Assembly (NCBI GenBank): GCA_030374805.1 | Contig: JARGSG010000189.1 | Coordinates: 434,001 to 498,000, forward strand | Reading direction: 5' to 3' | DNA length: 64,000 nucleotides | Origin: Gracilaria gracilis | Taxonomy: Eukaryota; Rhodophyta; Florideophyceae; Gracilariales; Gracilariaceae | Part shown: positions 44,450-54,350 of the stretch, in pieces | Numbering within the stretch: the first letter of the stretch is position 1 | Layout of the letters: every line of letters begins with the position of its first letter | The notes under the pieces: model-generated | What the model saw: the letters and a program-made list of their open reading frames with translations, nothing else | Databases searched by the model: none | What the model was told of the DNA's origin: nothing | Made by a program: the position numbers and the translations under genes

Positions 44450-45262
44450 ATGCGTTCGTGTTGTTTTCAACCTTCTTTCCAACCTGATGCCAGTCCGCGC
44501 AGCCTTTTACTTCACCCAACCAATGCCCCTATTCGCGGGGGGTGCGACCCGGAAGACGTCACGATGTCGTTCTGGGACGTGCCTTCGCTCCCTTGGGAAT
44601 CTCGAGAGAGAGACGTGGTCATGGGCGAAACCTTTGCGCAAGATCCGTGCCACAGTGAGAGCGCGTTCGACCCAATGGATGTCGACTATCCCACTCCGGA
44701 ACCGCCCGTCACTGGCGCAGCTCTGGAGCAGTCGTACTTTGATGGCGTCAAATTGCGTCTCAATGACCAGTGGTACACGGAGCTTGATTGGCGCGGGCCT
44801 GGTATCAAGCGCGCAGCTTCGGCCTTGCCGGAACAGCGTGCTCCCAAACGGCGGCGGTGTGGCGATCATCAAATGTCGTTCAGCCGTCGCCGCCCCGCGA
44901 AGCGTCCTGCTCTCGCGACTGGGAACAAGCGCGCCGCTTCGGAATTGCTGGAGCAGTGTGCCCCCAAACGGCAGCGGTGTGGCGATTATCAAATGTCGTT
45001 CATTCCTCGCCGCCCCGTGAAGCGTCCCGCGCTCGCGGCTGGGAACAAGCGCGCCGCTTCAGCGTTGCTGGAGCAGCGTGCACCTAAGCGGCGGCGGTGT
45101 GGCGATTACAAAATGCCATTCAGCCGTCGCTGGTCCGCCAAGCGCCCTGCGCTCGAGGACATCAACCACCGTCCAGCCAAGCGGCTGCGGTCCTGGATAC
45201 AGCCGTATCTGGACCACGTGACGGAGCTCAAGGCGCACTACCAGCGGGTTGTGGCAGCCTGA
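44450..45262 (+). CDS. Basic protein with three 40-residue repeats, copy 1
   Basis: 270 residues; ATG at 44450 in the context CCCAAAATGCG after a pyrimidine-rich leader. The N-terminal third is Cys/Pro-containing (MRSCCFQPSFQPDAS), followed by an acidic middle (DPMDVDYPTPEPP). From residue 120, three tandem 40-residue repeats (exact 120-bp period) follow the pattern NKRAASALLEQRAPKRRRC, then GDYQMSF, then RRPAKRPAL. Each repeat has two basic clusters (KRRR and KRP) resembling bipartite nuclear signals. A basic tail ends KRLRSWIQPYLDHV. I infer a nuclear or nucleic-acid-binding protein; no known family. A second copy is at 47814. Confidence 0.65.
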   Translation: MRSCCFQPSFQPDASPRSLLLHPTNAPIRGGCDPEDVTMSFWDVPSLPWESRERDVVMGETFAQDPCHSESAFDPMDVDYPTPEPPVTGAALEQSYFDGVKLRLNDQWYTELDWRGPGIKRAASALPEQRAPKRRRCGDHQMSFSRRRPAKRPALATGNKRAASELLEQCAPKRQRCGDYQMSFIPRRPVKRPALAAGNKRAASALLEQRAPKRRRCGDYKMPFSRRWSAKRPALEDINHRPAKRLRSWIQPYLDHVTELKAHYQRVVAA

Positions 45263-45546
45263 GTATCTGATGGCCTTGCAATGGCACAGCGGACCCACAG
45301 CGGACCCAGTTGTGACACATGCTGCGCTTTGCGCGGTGTGGTCACTGACAGTGACTCACTGTTACCCAATTGGACTGCCTACTAGAGAATGCGCCTCACG
45401 GCGTGTTCAGTGGGTGGTCCGGGCGACTGGAGCGGTGCCGCGAGGTACTGCTTCCGTCGCTCCATCTTTCTTTGATCGTAGCAGTTATCTCTACAAACGA
45501 GTCAGCCGTATACGGTATGAGTTTGTGGATATAACTCGCTCATTCT

Positions 45547-45640
45547 AACGATCTCTGGACCACTTCACGTGACTGTGACATGCAATCAACTGAGAGATGT
45601 GTTGTATGTCACAGTCACTTGAAGTGGCCCAAAGATCGTT
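45547..45640. repeat. Hairpin downstream of basic-repeat gene, copy 1
   Basis: 94-nt inverted repeat. The left arm AACGATCTCTGGACCACTTC and GTGACTGTGACAT pair with ATGTCACAGTCAC and GAAGTGGCCCAAAGATCGTT around an 18-nt centre. Arms are about 38 nt with few mismatches. The equivalent hairpin after copy 2 is at 48985-49080. Confidence 0.8.
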
Positions 45641-45643
45641 CGA

Positions 45644-46509
45644 TTGTGTGTGTTGCTATCTTACCTTCATTGCCAGATACTCTGTTCCTTAGAAAAACTC
45701 GCCATACAAACGCTTTCCAAACTGTTCTCTATTGCAAACGACATAACATTATGTAGCAAACATACTCACGGTGTGGATACTATGCCAGGCACATGTGGTG
45801 TGGTTCAGTGTAGCATAACAAATCAAGGTCCGATTCAAGTCATTACCGGAAAAGCTCGACAAAAGTTGGAAACAACTTCCACTCAATTGCAAATATGTAT
45901 GACTCCACCTGCCTTTCAATCTCAAGTTCTTCTACTATTAACATCTATTCACTTCTATGATGACGTTGCTATGAAAAGTAACACTGTAACCTGCGCCTGC
46001 CTTTCACTTCCCAAGTTTCTCTGCTGCAGGTCGGCTTTGAGGTCAAACGATGCCAAACAGGTGCACAACCTCCATGCTGTACCTACAAAGGCAAAAAGAG
46101 TAGAAGATTTACATTCTTGCTTACAAGAACCAACTCCCACACTTTCCGTCTCGATGCATCTCCACACCGCCCGCAAGCGCGCAATTCTCCACAAACAACA
46201 ACTCAGCACCATCTCAAATCATCACATGTAACTCTACGCGCCTCTTCAACTGAACGGCTCATCATCAATGTAACATTGAAGGGGATGATGAAGGTCTGGC
46301 AGACTATCACATGAAGAGATAGGCCGTAATCACATTTCAAATCGCTATCTACTGCTGTGATGCATACATCTCGAAGATCTAAATCTACTCTATAAAGGAG
46401 ACAGAGCTTGAAGTAGCTTATAGACTGTCTGTGACTACAGCTGAAGTAACACAGTATCACGTTCGAAACCGTAGCTTAATATCCTGTATCGCAATACAAT
46501 CATTCCGAC
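45644..46509. other. Spacer between tandem copies, first part
   Basis: A plus-strand opening to 46231 exists but starts without an ATG in context, has no family features, and is absent from the second tandem copy. Not called. Confidence 0.4.
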
Positions 46510-47415
46510 TGCATATCATAGTAATCTTGTCCTGTGGCACTCGTGTCGCACCTCCCACGCCCAACCACCGCCTGATTTCCGCGATCGTCCTACATTGCAC
46601 CCACCTTCGAGTACCACATCAATTCGCGCCGAACGCCAAACACGCCGTCAGCCCTTTTTCAAACTTGCAGTACACTTCCCTGCACTTCACTCGGCCATAT
46701 TCGTTGCCCACATCCATCTCGCAAGCCAGAAACGCGCAGCACGTCTTGTAGCCCTATCCCAACCCATGTCCTTCTCAACAGCATAAGCACGAACTGCCAC
46801 TCACCGCACACGGCCAGTCTGATCTGTTGAAAGATACTCATCAACTCAACAGCATACCCTGGTGTACTCCAATCTGACTGCGCACTCACCGTTCTTTTCA
46901 AGCATACAGAACCAGCGATAAACGCTATCATTCGCTCCGCCATCGTACCCCATCAGCAAACCCTCCCCCACCACACTTCGCACACTGGCTGCCGCCTCGT
47001 CCGCGCAACCAATTCGCCCTACAGCTGCAGCAACAGTACATCACGTTGGAAACTGTTCTGCAAAAGCCTGCCTTGCCATCCAAGCCATTCTAGCTCCATA
47101 TCCATACTAATCTTGTCCTCCCACACACGGCTTGCAGCTCCCATCCTCAACCACACCCTGCTTTATCGTGCACTACGTACGCTGCGCCTCGACCTTCGCG
47201 TACCACATGAATTCGCACCGCACGCCAAACACGCCGTCAGCCCTTCTTCATATTTGTAGTATCTCTCCCTGCACTTCACACGGCCATATCCGTTGCCCGC
47301 ATCCATCTCGCCCACCAGAAACGTACAGGCATGTGTTGTAGCCCTATACAAATCTGTGTCCTTCTCAACAATATTTGCACGAGCTGCCAGTCACCGCACA
47401 CGACCAGCCCGGTCT
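46510..47415. repeat. Pair of ~305-bp direct repeats between the tandem genes
   Basis: 46510-46815 and 47105-47415 align at roughly 75-80% identity (for example CGCCAAACACGCCGTCAGCC in both). On the minus strand both copies encode related short peptides (LAVCGEWQFVLMLLRRT against LVVCGDWQLVQILLRRT) within different longer frames, hinting at a former coding segment. Identity of the product unknown. Confidence 0.6.
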
Positions 47416-47813
47416 GATGCGCCAAACTGAGCACCTCGAAACCATCAACTGCACGCGTCATTCCCCCTCAAATAACACCACGACCTGTGTGCTGCCTCGT
47501 GAGATGCTTCCATGTAACGCGAGTACCCCGTGTCCCATGCCTAAGTGACGAACCTCTTCTCACTCACACACACCTCTTCCTCATTTACCAAAAACAACTT
47601 TCTACTTGTCCTACTATTCGAATTATCATTCGTACCAAAGAAGTTCTCCCTCACCTGTTCTCCCTTCGTTGTAATTAACAGCCCGACGCCTCGCCCGCGC
47701 CGCAGCCAATTCTCTACTAAACCCCCGCCTTCACACCACCACAACCTCTCCCGACTTCCCTCGTCGCAAGTACGTCTTTGACAGAAAGCCGAAACTACTT
47801 TTCAGTGCCCAAA

Positions 47814-48587
47814 ATGCGTTCTTGTTGTTTTCAACCTTTCTTCCAACCTGATGCCAGTCCGAGCCGCCTTTTACCTCACCCAACCAATGCCCATATTCGC
47901 GGGGGGTGCGACCCGGAAGACGTCACGATGTCGTTCTGGGACGTGCCTTCGCTCTCTTGGGAATCTCGAGAGAGAGACGTGGTCATGGGGGAAACCTTTG
48001 CGCAAGATCCGTGCCACAGTGAGAGCGCGTTCGACCCAATGGATGTCGACTATCCCACTCCGGAACCGCCCGTCACTGGCGCAACTCTGGAGCAGTCGTA
48101 CTTTGATGGCGTCAAATTGCGTCTCAATGACCAGTGGTACACGGAGCTTGATTGGCGCGGGCCTGGTATCAAGCGCGCAGCTTCGGCCTTGCCGGAACAG
48201 CGTGCTCCCAAACGGCGGCGGTGTGGCGATCATCAAATGTCGTTCAGCCGTCGCCGCCCCGCGAAGCGTCCTGCGCTCGCGACTGGGAACAAGCGCGCCG
48301 CTTCGGAATTGCTGGAGCAGTGTGCCCCCAAACGGCAGCGGTGTGGCGATTATCAAATGTCGTTCATTCCTCGCCGCCCCGTGAAGCGTCCCGCGCTCGC
48401 GGCTGGGAACAAGCGCGCCGCTTCAGCGTTGCTGGAGCAGCGTGCACCTAAGCGGCGGCGCGGTGTGGCGATTACAAAATGCCATTCAGCCGTCGCTGGT
48501 CCGCCAAGCGCCCTGCGCTCGAGGACATCAACCACCGTCCAGCCAAGCGGCTGCGGTCCTGGATACAGCCGTATCTGGACCACGTGA
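47814..48587 (+). pseudogene. Basic protein with 40-residue repeats, copy 2 (frameshifted)
   Basis: ATG at 47814, identical in layout to copy 1 and over 97% identical in the first 215 codons. Two extra bases (GC) in the run GCGGCGGCGCGG at about 48455-48461 shift the frame in the third repeat. The product ends early with an unrelated tail at 48587. Without them the frame would continue to the copy-1 stop position (48626-48628). It may be a young pseudogene or a consensus error in a G+C-rich repeat. Confidence 0.65.
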
Positions 48588-48984
48588 CGGAGCTCAAGGC
48601 GCACTACCAGCGGGTTGTGGCAGCCTGAGTATCTGATGGCCTTGCCATGGCACAGCGGACCCACAGCGGACCCAGTTGTGACACATGCTGCGCTTTGCGC
48701 GGTGTGGTCACTGACAGTGACTCACTGTTACCCAATTGGACTGCCTACTAGAGAATGCGCCTCACGGCGTGTTCAGTGGGTGGTCCGGGCGACTGGAGCG
48801 GTGCCGCGAGGTACTGCTTCCGTCGCTCCATTTTTCTTTGATCGTACGAGTCATGTAGATAAACGAGTGCAGACTAAGTGGCACGAGATGGCCTGAATCT
48901 GGTCCTGAGCCGGAGGCGAGAGACCACTTTAGCTGTCGAGTGACGCATTTTCGCATTAGTTTGTCGATATACATCTCTTAGTGG

Positions 48985-49080
48985 ACGATCTCTAGACCAC
49001 TTCATGTGACTCTGTCATGGAACAACCAAGTATCTAATGTGTTCTACGTCAGAGTCATGTGAAGATATCGAGAGATCGTT
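48985..49080. repeat. Hairpin downstream of basic-repeat gene, copy 2
   Basis: 96-nt counterpart of 45547-45640. Outer arms ACGATCTCT and AGAGATCGT pair. In the inner stem, GTGACTCTG pairs with CAGAGTCAT where copy 1 has GTGACTGTG with CACAGTCAC, so a G-C pair has become C-G. Other positions are less well paired than in copy 1. Confidence 0.75.
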
Positions 49081-50553
49081 CAATTGTGTGTGTTGTTATT
49101 AAGACATCATGATGATGTTAGGAATTGTATGAAACATGGTTATCTTCTAAACGTGAGGGCAGCTGTAGAAAGGTTTCCAAGCCCAGAACTAGCGTCGGCA
49201 TGATTCTGAGGGTGATGTAGCAAGAGGTGTCCGGCCGTCAAGGAAGAAGAGGCGTGAGTAAAACCACTACGAAACGTTTGAAGTTCATTTCTTTTTTGAA
49301 TATAAAGGTACGCTTGATGAGGTGTGTGCTACTTCAGGCGCGAGTTCATTCTAAAGTTGGCTGTGCTTGCGTAGCCAGCACAGCTGATCGCTCCTAGCAT
49401 TGTGTTCGATTTCCAGGAGTACATCTGATTGGTTTTACCGCATGGAACTGACATCTCTCCTTCGTCACGACCGATCTCGGGGGGATTGAATTCATCTCTT
49501 CTCCTGCATTGTCGTTGACAGTTCTCTTTTCGCTTGAGACTCTTGCATGGTGTCAATAACACTCGTTCTTGCGCCTTTCCTCCTGTATTGTACGAAGGAA
49601 CGTCCGGAAGCTGAGGCTCATGCACGCAAAGCATCAGAAGAACGTTCTGGACTTGCATTGCAATCAGTGAAAGAGAGGGAGAGAGAGATCGGGTGAGGGC
49701 TCAAGATGATCTCAGCTGCGTGGTCTCAGCTGCGTAAGCATTCGGGTTTTTTCCCGGTGAATAGTGGAGTCAGCGCTTGCATTGCTGCCGCCCCCCTCTC
49801 GGTAGGCTGTTGTCACATGTCACGCTTTTTGCACCTTCGGGTGACAAACGTTTACACGTACAGATTCCACGAAGGTAACTTGAGGGACTTACGGCAGGTG
49901 AAAGACTGTGTGTTGGCATGACGTTCGCGAGAATGCAAAATAATACAAGTACTGCAATGTTGGCCTCAAGAGATTGGCAATTGACAATAAAGCCCAATTT
50001 TACTGGGATCCGTATACCATCCTCCTCCAAGACGAGTTTGAACTTTTCTCGAGAATGTAGAGTATGAATACAAGCACGTTGTCCAATTCTACTCCTGTGC
50101 AAAACCTCTCGTTCCCGTTCGGCGGTTAGACAAAGAAACAGAACGTTGTTCAAACCCTGACATCACTCAAGCTCTTCGAACGATATTGGATAGGATCCTG
50201 TATCCACGAAGTCGCATCTGCATGGATCAAAGAAGTGTTTGAAACTCAAGCTGTAGTGACATACTGCATGCAAACGCGCTGGGAGTCTGTGCCTAGCTAG
50301 ATACTGCGGAGTATGGCGCTTCATTTTGACTCCAAAACTAACCAATGAGTGCGATGGCTGAAAGACACCACGCCAATGTTGTTGTAGATTTTGAAGTTAC
50401 CCACACAATCACGAAGGATGACGCACAGTTTCCCATAGATTAGCCTCCCTTCCAGATAAAGTGCATTCGGATGGTTCCAATCTATTCCTTAATGAAGCAG
50501 TGTGAGGAAGAACCACTTGAGAGCATGAAAGAACCACCAGTAACCTCTGCCGC
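49081..50553. other. No confident gene
   Basis: A minus-strand frame 49658-49329 (109 residues, two Cys pairs, Arg/Lys-rich middle RKENCQRQCRRRDEF) is the best candidate but has no support beyond being open. The rest has only shadows. Confidence 0.4.
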
Positions 50554-50558
50554 CTCAC

Positions 50559-50822
50559 TGTGCGCTTGTGTGGTTGCAATGCGCAAAAGGGGTGCTGAGT
50601 GTTGAGGTTCGATGCCTCTGATTTTACTGAAGAGGTAGAGATGTGGTGTCTTAAGTACACCACTGCCAATGTTTTCTGCTTCAGAAAACTACTACGGTAC
50701 ACTAACTATGTAGGAGGTAATGCCACCCGAGCGTGGGTGCAGCAATCCTTGGTGGAGCTATGGTGCTGAAGTGGATGTCTATATCTACTTCAGTGCCGAA
50801 GTGGATGCCTTCATCCACTACA
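50559..50822 (-). repeat. Element G 3' LTR
   Basis: 264 bp. I see no difference from 55624-55887. Contains a tandem-like pair of GAAGTGGATG motifs near its outer start and a CTTAAGTAC region mid-LTR; no clear TATAAA. Confidence 0.95.
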
Positions 50823-50832
50823 CTTCCCTCCT

Positions 50833-53240
50833 TTAAAGGCCAAGCGCAGCTTTTGCTTTCTTAGCCAGATCGGGGGATGTGGTTTTGCGACGAAGTAGTT
50901 TTTGCAGCATAACTGGAACGTCCTTGTAGATCTGTTTGAGAGGCTCCAAAGTGTCCTCTGCCTCATCAAGACCTTTCCAGCGAACATGAACCAATAGGCC
51001 TTCCTCGCTTTCCACCAACTTAAGTAAACGTCCTACGGGCATACCGGTCTCAGATGAAAGAACGTGGGACAAAATGGCCTCTTTGTTCAAGGATTCGTCA
51101 TGGTAAAACTTCAACCGAGAGCCATGTATGTCCTTGAGCGATCCGTTCCTGAGATCTTCGACTTGATAAACGTAGTCCGAAAGTGCCTTAACAATTCGGC
51201 GTGGTCCTCTCCAACGTAACGCAAGCTTCTCACCGGCCGTGAAATCATCTCTTGCCACCAATACAAAATCCCCTTTCTCAAAATTTGCTAGAGTGCCCTT
51301 GGAAGCCCTTTCTCTCGACTTCTGTCTGTTGTTCTGTAGCGCATTGTGCACTAAAGGTTGTAACTCGGACATCAACTTTTGCAGAGCGCCCATGTTGGTA
51401 CAGCGCTCTAATCGTGCTGCGCGAATGTTAACAGGCTTCGCGGTAGATGTGCGCAGGAAGGTAGAGATAGGGGGAGTAGGTTTGAGACCCATGAGGGCGG
51501 TGATTGGTGCAGTGTTGCTGCGGTGAGGAGACGGGGTGTTGTTCAAGATGCTCTGGATGATTGGAATGAGATCGGGCCATTCTTTGAAATCCATTTGATA
51601 CTCGGATGTCAACGACCGAAGTGTTCGGATGAGTTCTTTGCCAAGTCTTTCCACTGCCCCATTGCTCCATGGTGTGTAGGGGAGTGTGAAATGATGCGGT
51701 ACGCGAAGATACTTCGTTATTTTCCTGATGGTCTCGTTCTTGAAGTGCGTTGGACCATCGGACATCAAGCCCTGCGGAACATTAAAGGCAGCGCACCAGT
51801 CTACGATAGAAAGCGCGGCGTTGTCCGATGTCGTTCCTGAGGTAGGAAAGAACCACTTGTAATCGGAATGATCATCTCGAAGCATCAGGATGTATTTAGA
51901 CCCTACATGACTTGGTCCAATTTCAATGTAGTCAAACTGGAGAAGGTCGTTTGGGTTTGACCCATGGAGTGCCGGACCAAAGGGCCTTGGAACTTTCTCA
52001 CCTCCAGTGGTCGAAATACAGTGGATGCAGGCATCTACAAAATCCTGAATGTCTTTCGACAGTGTTGTCCAATGATAGTTCTTGCTCAGAGCATTTGATG
52101 TAGTTTGCCTACCACGATGGCCGGCGGGACCAGTGTGGGCAATGATGCAGAGTCTCAGCTGAAGGTTCTCAGACTTTTCCGGGATCCAAATGGCTTCTGA
52201 AGAGGTTCTCCAGATTCCATTAAGACAATGTAGATCTAATGGGCGAACGTTGGAGTGTTGGTCTTGTTCCAGTGCTACTTCTTCTGCAGATGGCCAGCAG
52301 AATTCATCGGTGTTGGCGGTTGGCAGAATTGGAATCTGGAGTAACCTTCGGACAATTCTGGGTGCAGACCAACGCGTTAACATGTCAGCCCACACATTGT
52401 CCAGTCCACTGATGTGGAAGCATGTGTACAAGTATACACTGAGACGCACAGCCCAACGAAGAACCTTTCGTGTTGAGGATAGGCTGAGATCCGGGATGAG
52501 AGAGAGAGGGTCGAATATGAAAACGAGGTTGTTGTGGTCTGTGAAGAGGTCGAATCCTGCGGCGGTGGCAGCAAGCCAATGCATTCTCTCGACTGTAGCC
52601 ATTATTGCGAAAGCCTCTTTCTCCAGAGTCGACCAAGCCAATTGAGTCGTGTTGAATCTTCCGGAACAAAATGCAAGCGGGCTGTGCCTTTGCTCGGCGT
52701 GAGGGAGATGGAGGTCCTCTTTCGGTACTTGCGTAACGATACCAGACCAAGAGGTGTCAGATGCGTCTGTGTAAATGCATAGCCGCTGCCGCTCGTCGCG
52801 ATGAGCGAGAGTAACCAGATTAGCGAGCGCCTTCTTGCACTGATCGAAAACAATGTTTTCTTTCTCATCCCATCCCAGATCCTGCAATGATACGTTCGCT
52901 ACAGCTCGTTTGGTGCGCTTACCAGCTACGGCATATACCCTTTCCAACATTTGGTGTAGGGGCTCAATGAGATTCGTGAAGTTCGGTATGCCGGTTTTGA
53001 CCCACTGCATGGCGCACACAAACTGTTGCAAATGGGCTCCAGTGGTTGGAGGTTCCATGGAAAGGAGGCCGTCAAGCTGTCGAGGGTCATGGCGTACTCC
53101 ATCTGCGGATACAATTCGTCCACACCATTTAATGGTTTGAGCAAACAGGATACTCTTGCCTGGATGTAGTCGGATCGAATAACGTGCACAGGTTTCGAAC
53201 AGCTTTCGAATTCCTTTCAGTAGTCCCCTCCACAGTTCGA
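50833..53240 (-). CDS. Element G Pol: end of RT, RNase H, integrase, chromodomain
   Basis: Open to 53379, but homology begins near 53230 (LLKGIRKLFETC), just after the RT active site in the other frame. RNase H has IYTDASDTSWSG, LFTDHNNLVFIF and NVWADMLTRWS. The integrase finger is IIAHTGPAGHRG...CIHC, and the catalytic residues are D in FDYIEIG, D in LMSDGPTHFK and E in GAVERLGKE. A GPY/F-like WRGPRRIVKAL follows, then a chromodomain LLVHVRWKGLDEAEDTLEP. All catalytic residues are present. It joins the upstream frame at a GGGG run near 53225, where one base is in excess. Confidence 0.92.
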
Positions 53241-54350
53241 TTGTGAAGCAGTATGTCATCCAGCCAATAGAGAATCTGCTGGAGGAGCTCCTTGGGGAAC
53301 ACTTCTGCCAGAATGGATTGTAGATGTGTCGTAGCGTTTGTTGTCCCGTGCAGAACTCTGGTTGGTGTGTAGACGCCATCAGGCGTTATGAATGACTGGA
53401 GTTCCTGCGAGGCCTTATCCAAAGGGAACTGCCAGTACCCATGAGAGAGATCAAAAGTGGCGAAGAACTTGGATCCAGCCAGCTTGAGTAGTTCCTGTTC
53501 AATATTCGGCATTGGAAACTGATGCTGGACTGTGAACTTGTTGATGGGCCGCAAGTCTACAGTGAATCGGAAACGAGCTGGTCCAGGTTTGGGGACAAGA
53601 AGTGGTGCTGATGCCCATGGAGACGACGGATTGGGGTACACCATACCAGCTCGAACAAGATTTCCAACGAACTTGTCAAGAAAATCCCGCTGGTCCTGCG
53701 AGTACTTACGCAGACGGACGCGAACTGGCTTGGCATCAGGTGTAACGGCAATCTTCAGTGGCTTGACTTGTGCTGGTGGTCCTGAGGAAAGCGAGGTTCT
53801 GAAGATGTTGATATGTTCATGTGCCATTTCGCTGAGAAGGTTCGCCTTGGTTTTCTCCAGTCCATTTCCAACTGCCACTTGCAACATGTCTTCTACTGCT
53901 TTGTGGATGCTCTCATGCTGCTCACTGTCAACTGTGTCAAGAAGAGCTGGGTCTGGAAATGGGTCTTCAACCCGTCGCTGGGCATAGTAGTTCACCCTTA
54001 AACGGTCGGGCGCAACTGTAGTTGACTCGGATGTTGTACTAGAGCAGTTTAGGCGTGCAATCATGAGACGGCTGACGTACCCACCTGCCGAAGTGGATGT
54101 GGGGTTGCCGACTTGTGAGCAGTCTGCCCCATTCAACGCGAAGCGGTTTCTGTCCAGCAGAGTATGAGTGTCTACACGCAAATGCTGCAGTACGGGTCTG
54201 CCGATGAGTAGATTCTCACAAGCCAGATCGTTATCAGCAACCAAAAATGAGATCTTCATGAGTGCCAAGTTTCCAGATGCCAGGTGTAGAATGGTGCGCG
54301 GTACTGTCCATGTGCGTGAAAAAAGAGAAACTCTCTGCTTCTGCCTGATT
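53129..54350 (-). CDS. Element G protease C terminus and reverse transcriptase
   Basis: Frame open from about 54350 with an internal Met at 54268, stop at 53129. Begins with the protease end (VPRTILHLASG, LLIGRPVLQHL). RT follows: KYSQDQRDFLDKFV, FRFTVDLRPINKF, FATFDLSHGYWQFPL and the active site YWLDDILLHN near 53250. Immediately afterwards homology moves to another frame; residues after TVEG are out of frame. The gag frame overlaps at the 5' side, so expression needs one frameshift there (probably programmed) and a correction at the GGGG run. Confidence 0.9.

Larger units (their letters stand above)
44150..45640 (+). repeat. Tandem duplication, copy 1
   Basis: Includes about 300 bp upstream, the coding frame 44450-45262, about 280 bp of 3' flank and a hairpin. 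It aligns with 47493-49080, offset about 3.36 kb. Coding parts are about 98-99% identical; the outer flanks are less conserved. Confidence 0.85.
47493..49080 (+). repeat. Tandem duplication, copy 2
   Basis: Second unit, with a leader, the frame 47814-48587, a 3' flank that gained about 100 bp relative to copy 1 (around 48865-48975), and its hairpin. Confidence 0.85.

Noticed and set aside
44507-44992. 161-residue antisense open frame over the basic-repeat gene, also present in copy 2
   Set aside because: Open because of the G+C-rich repeated codons on the sense strand. The plus-frame gene has the ATG context, leader and repeat periodicity in codons.
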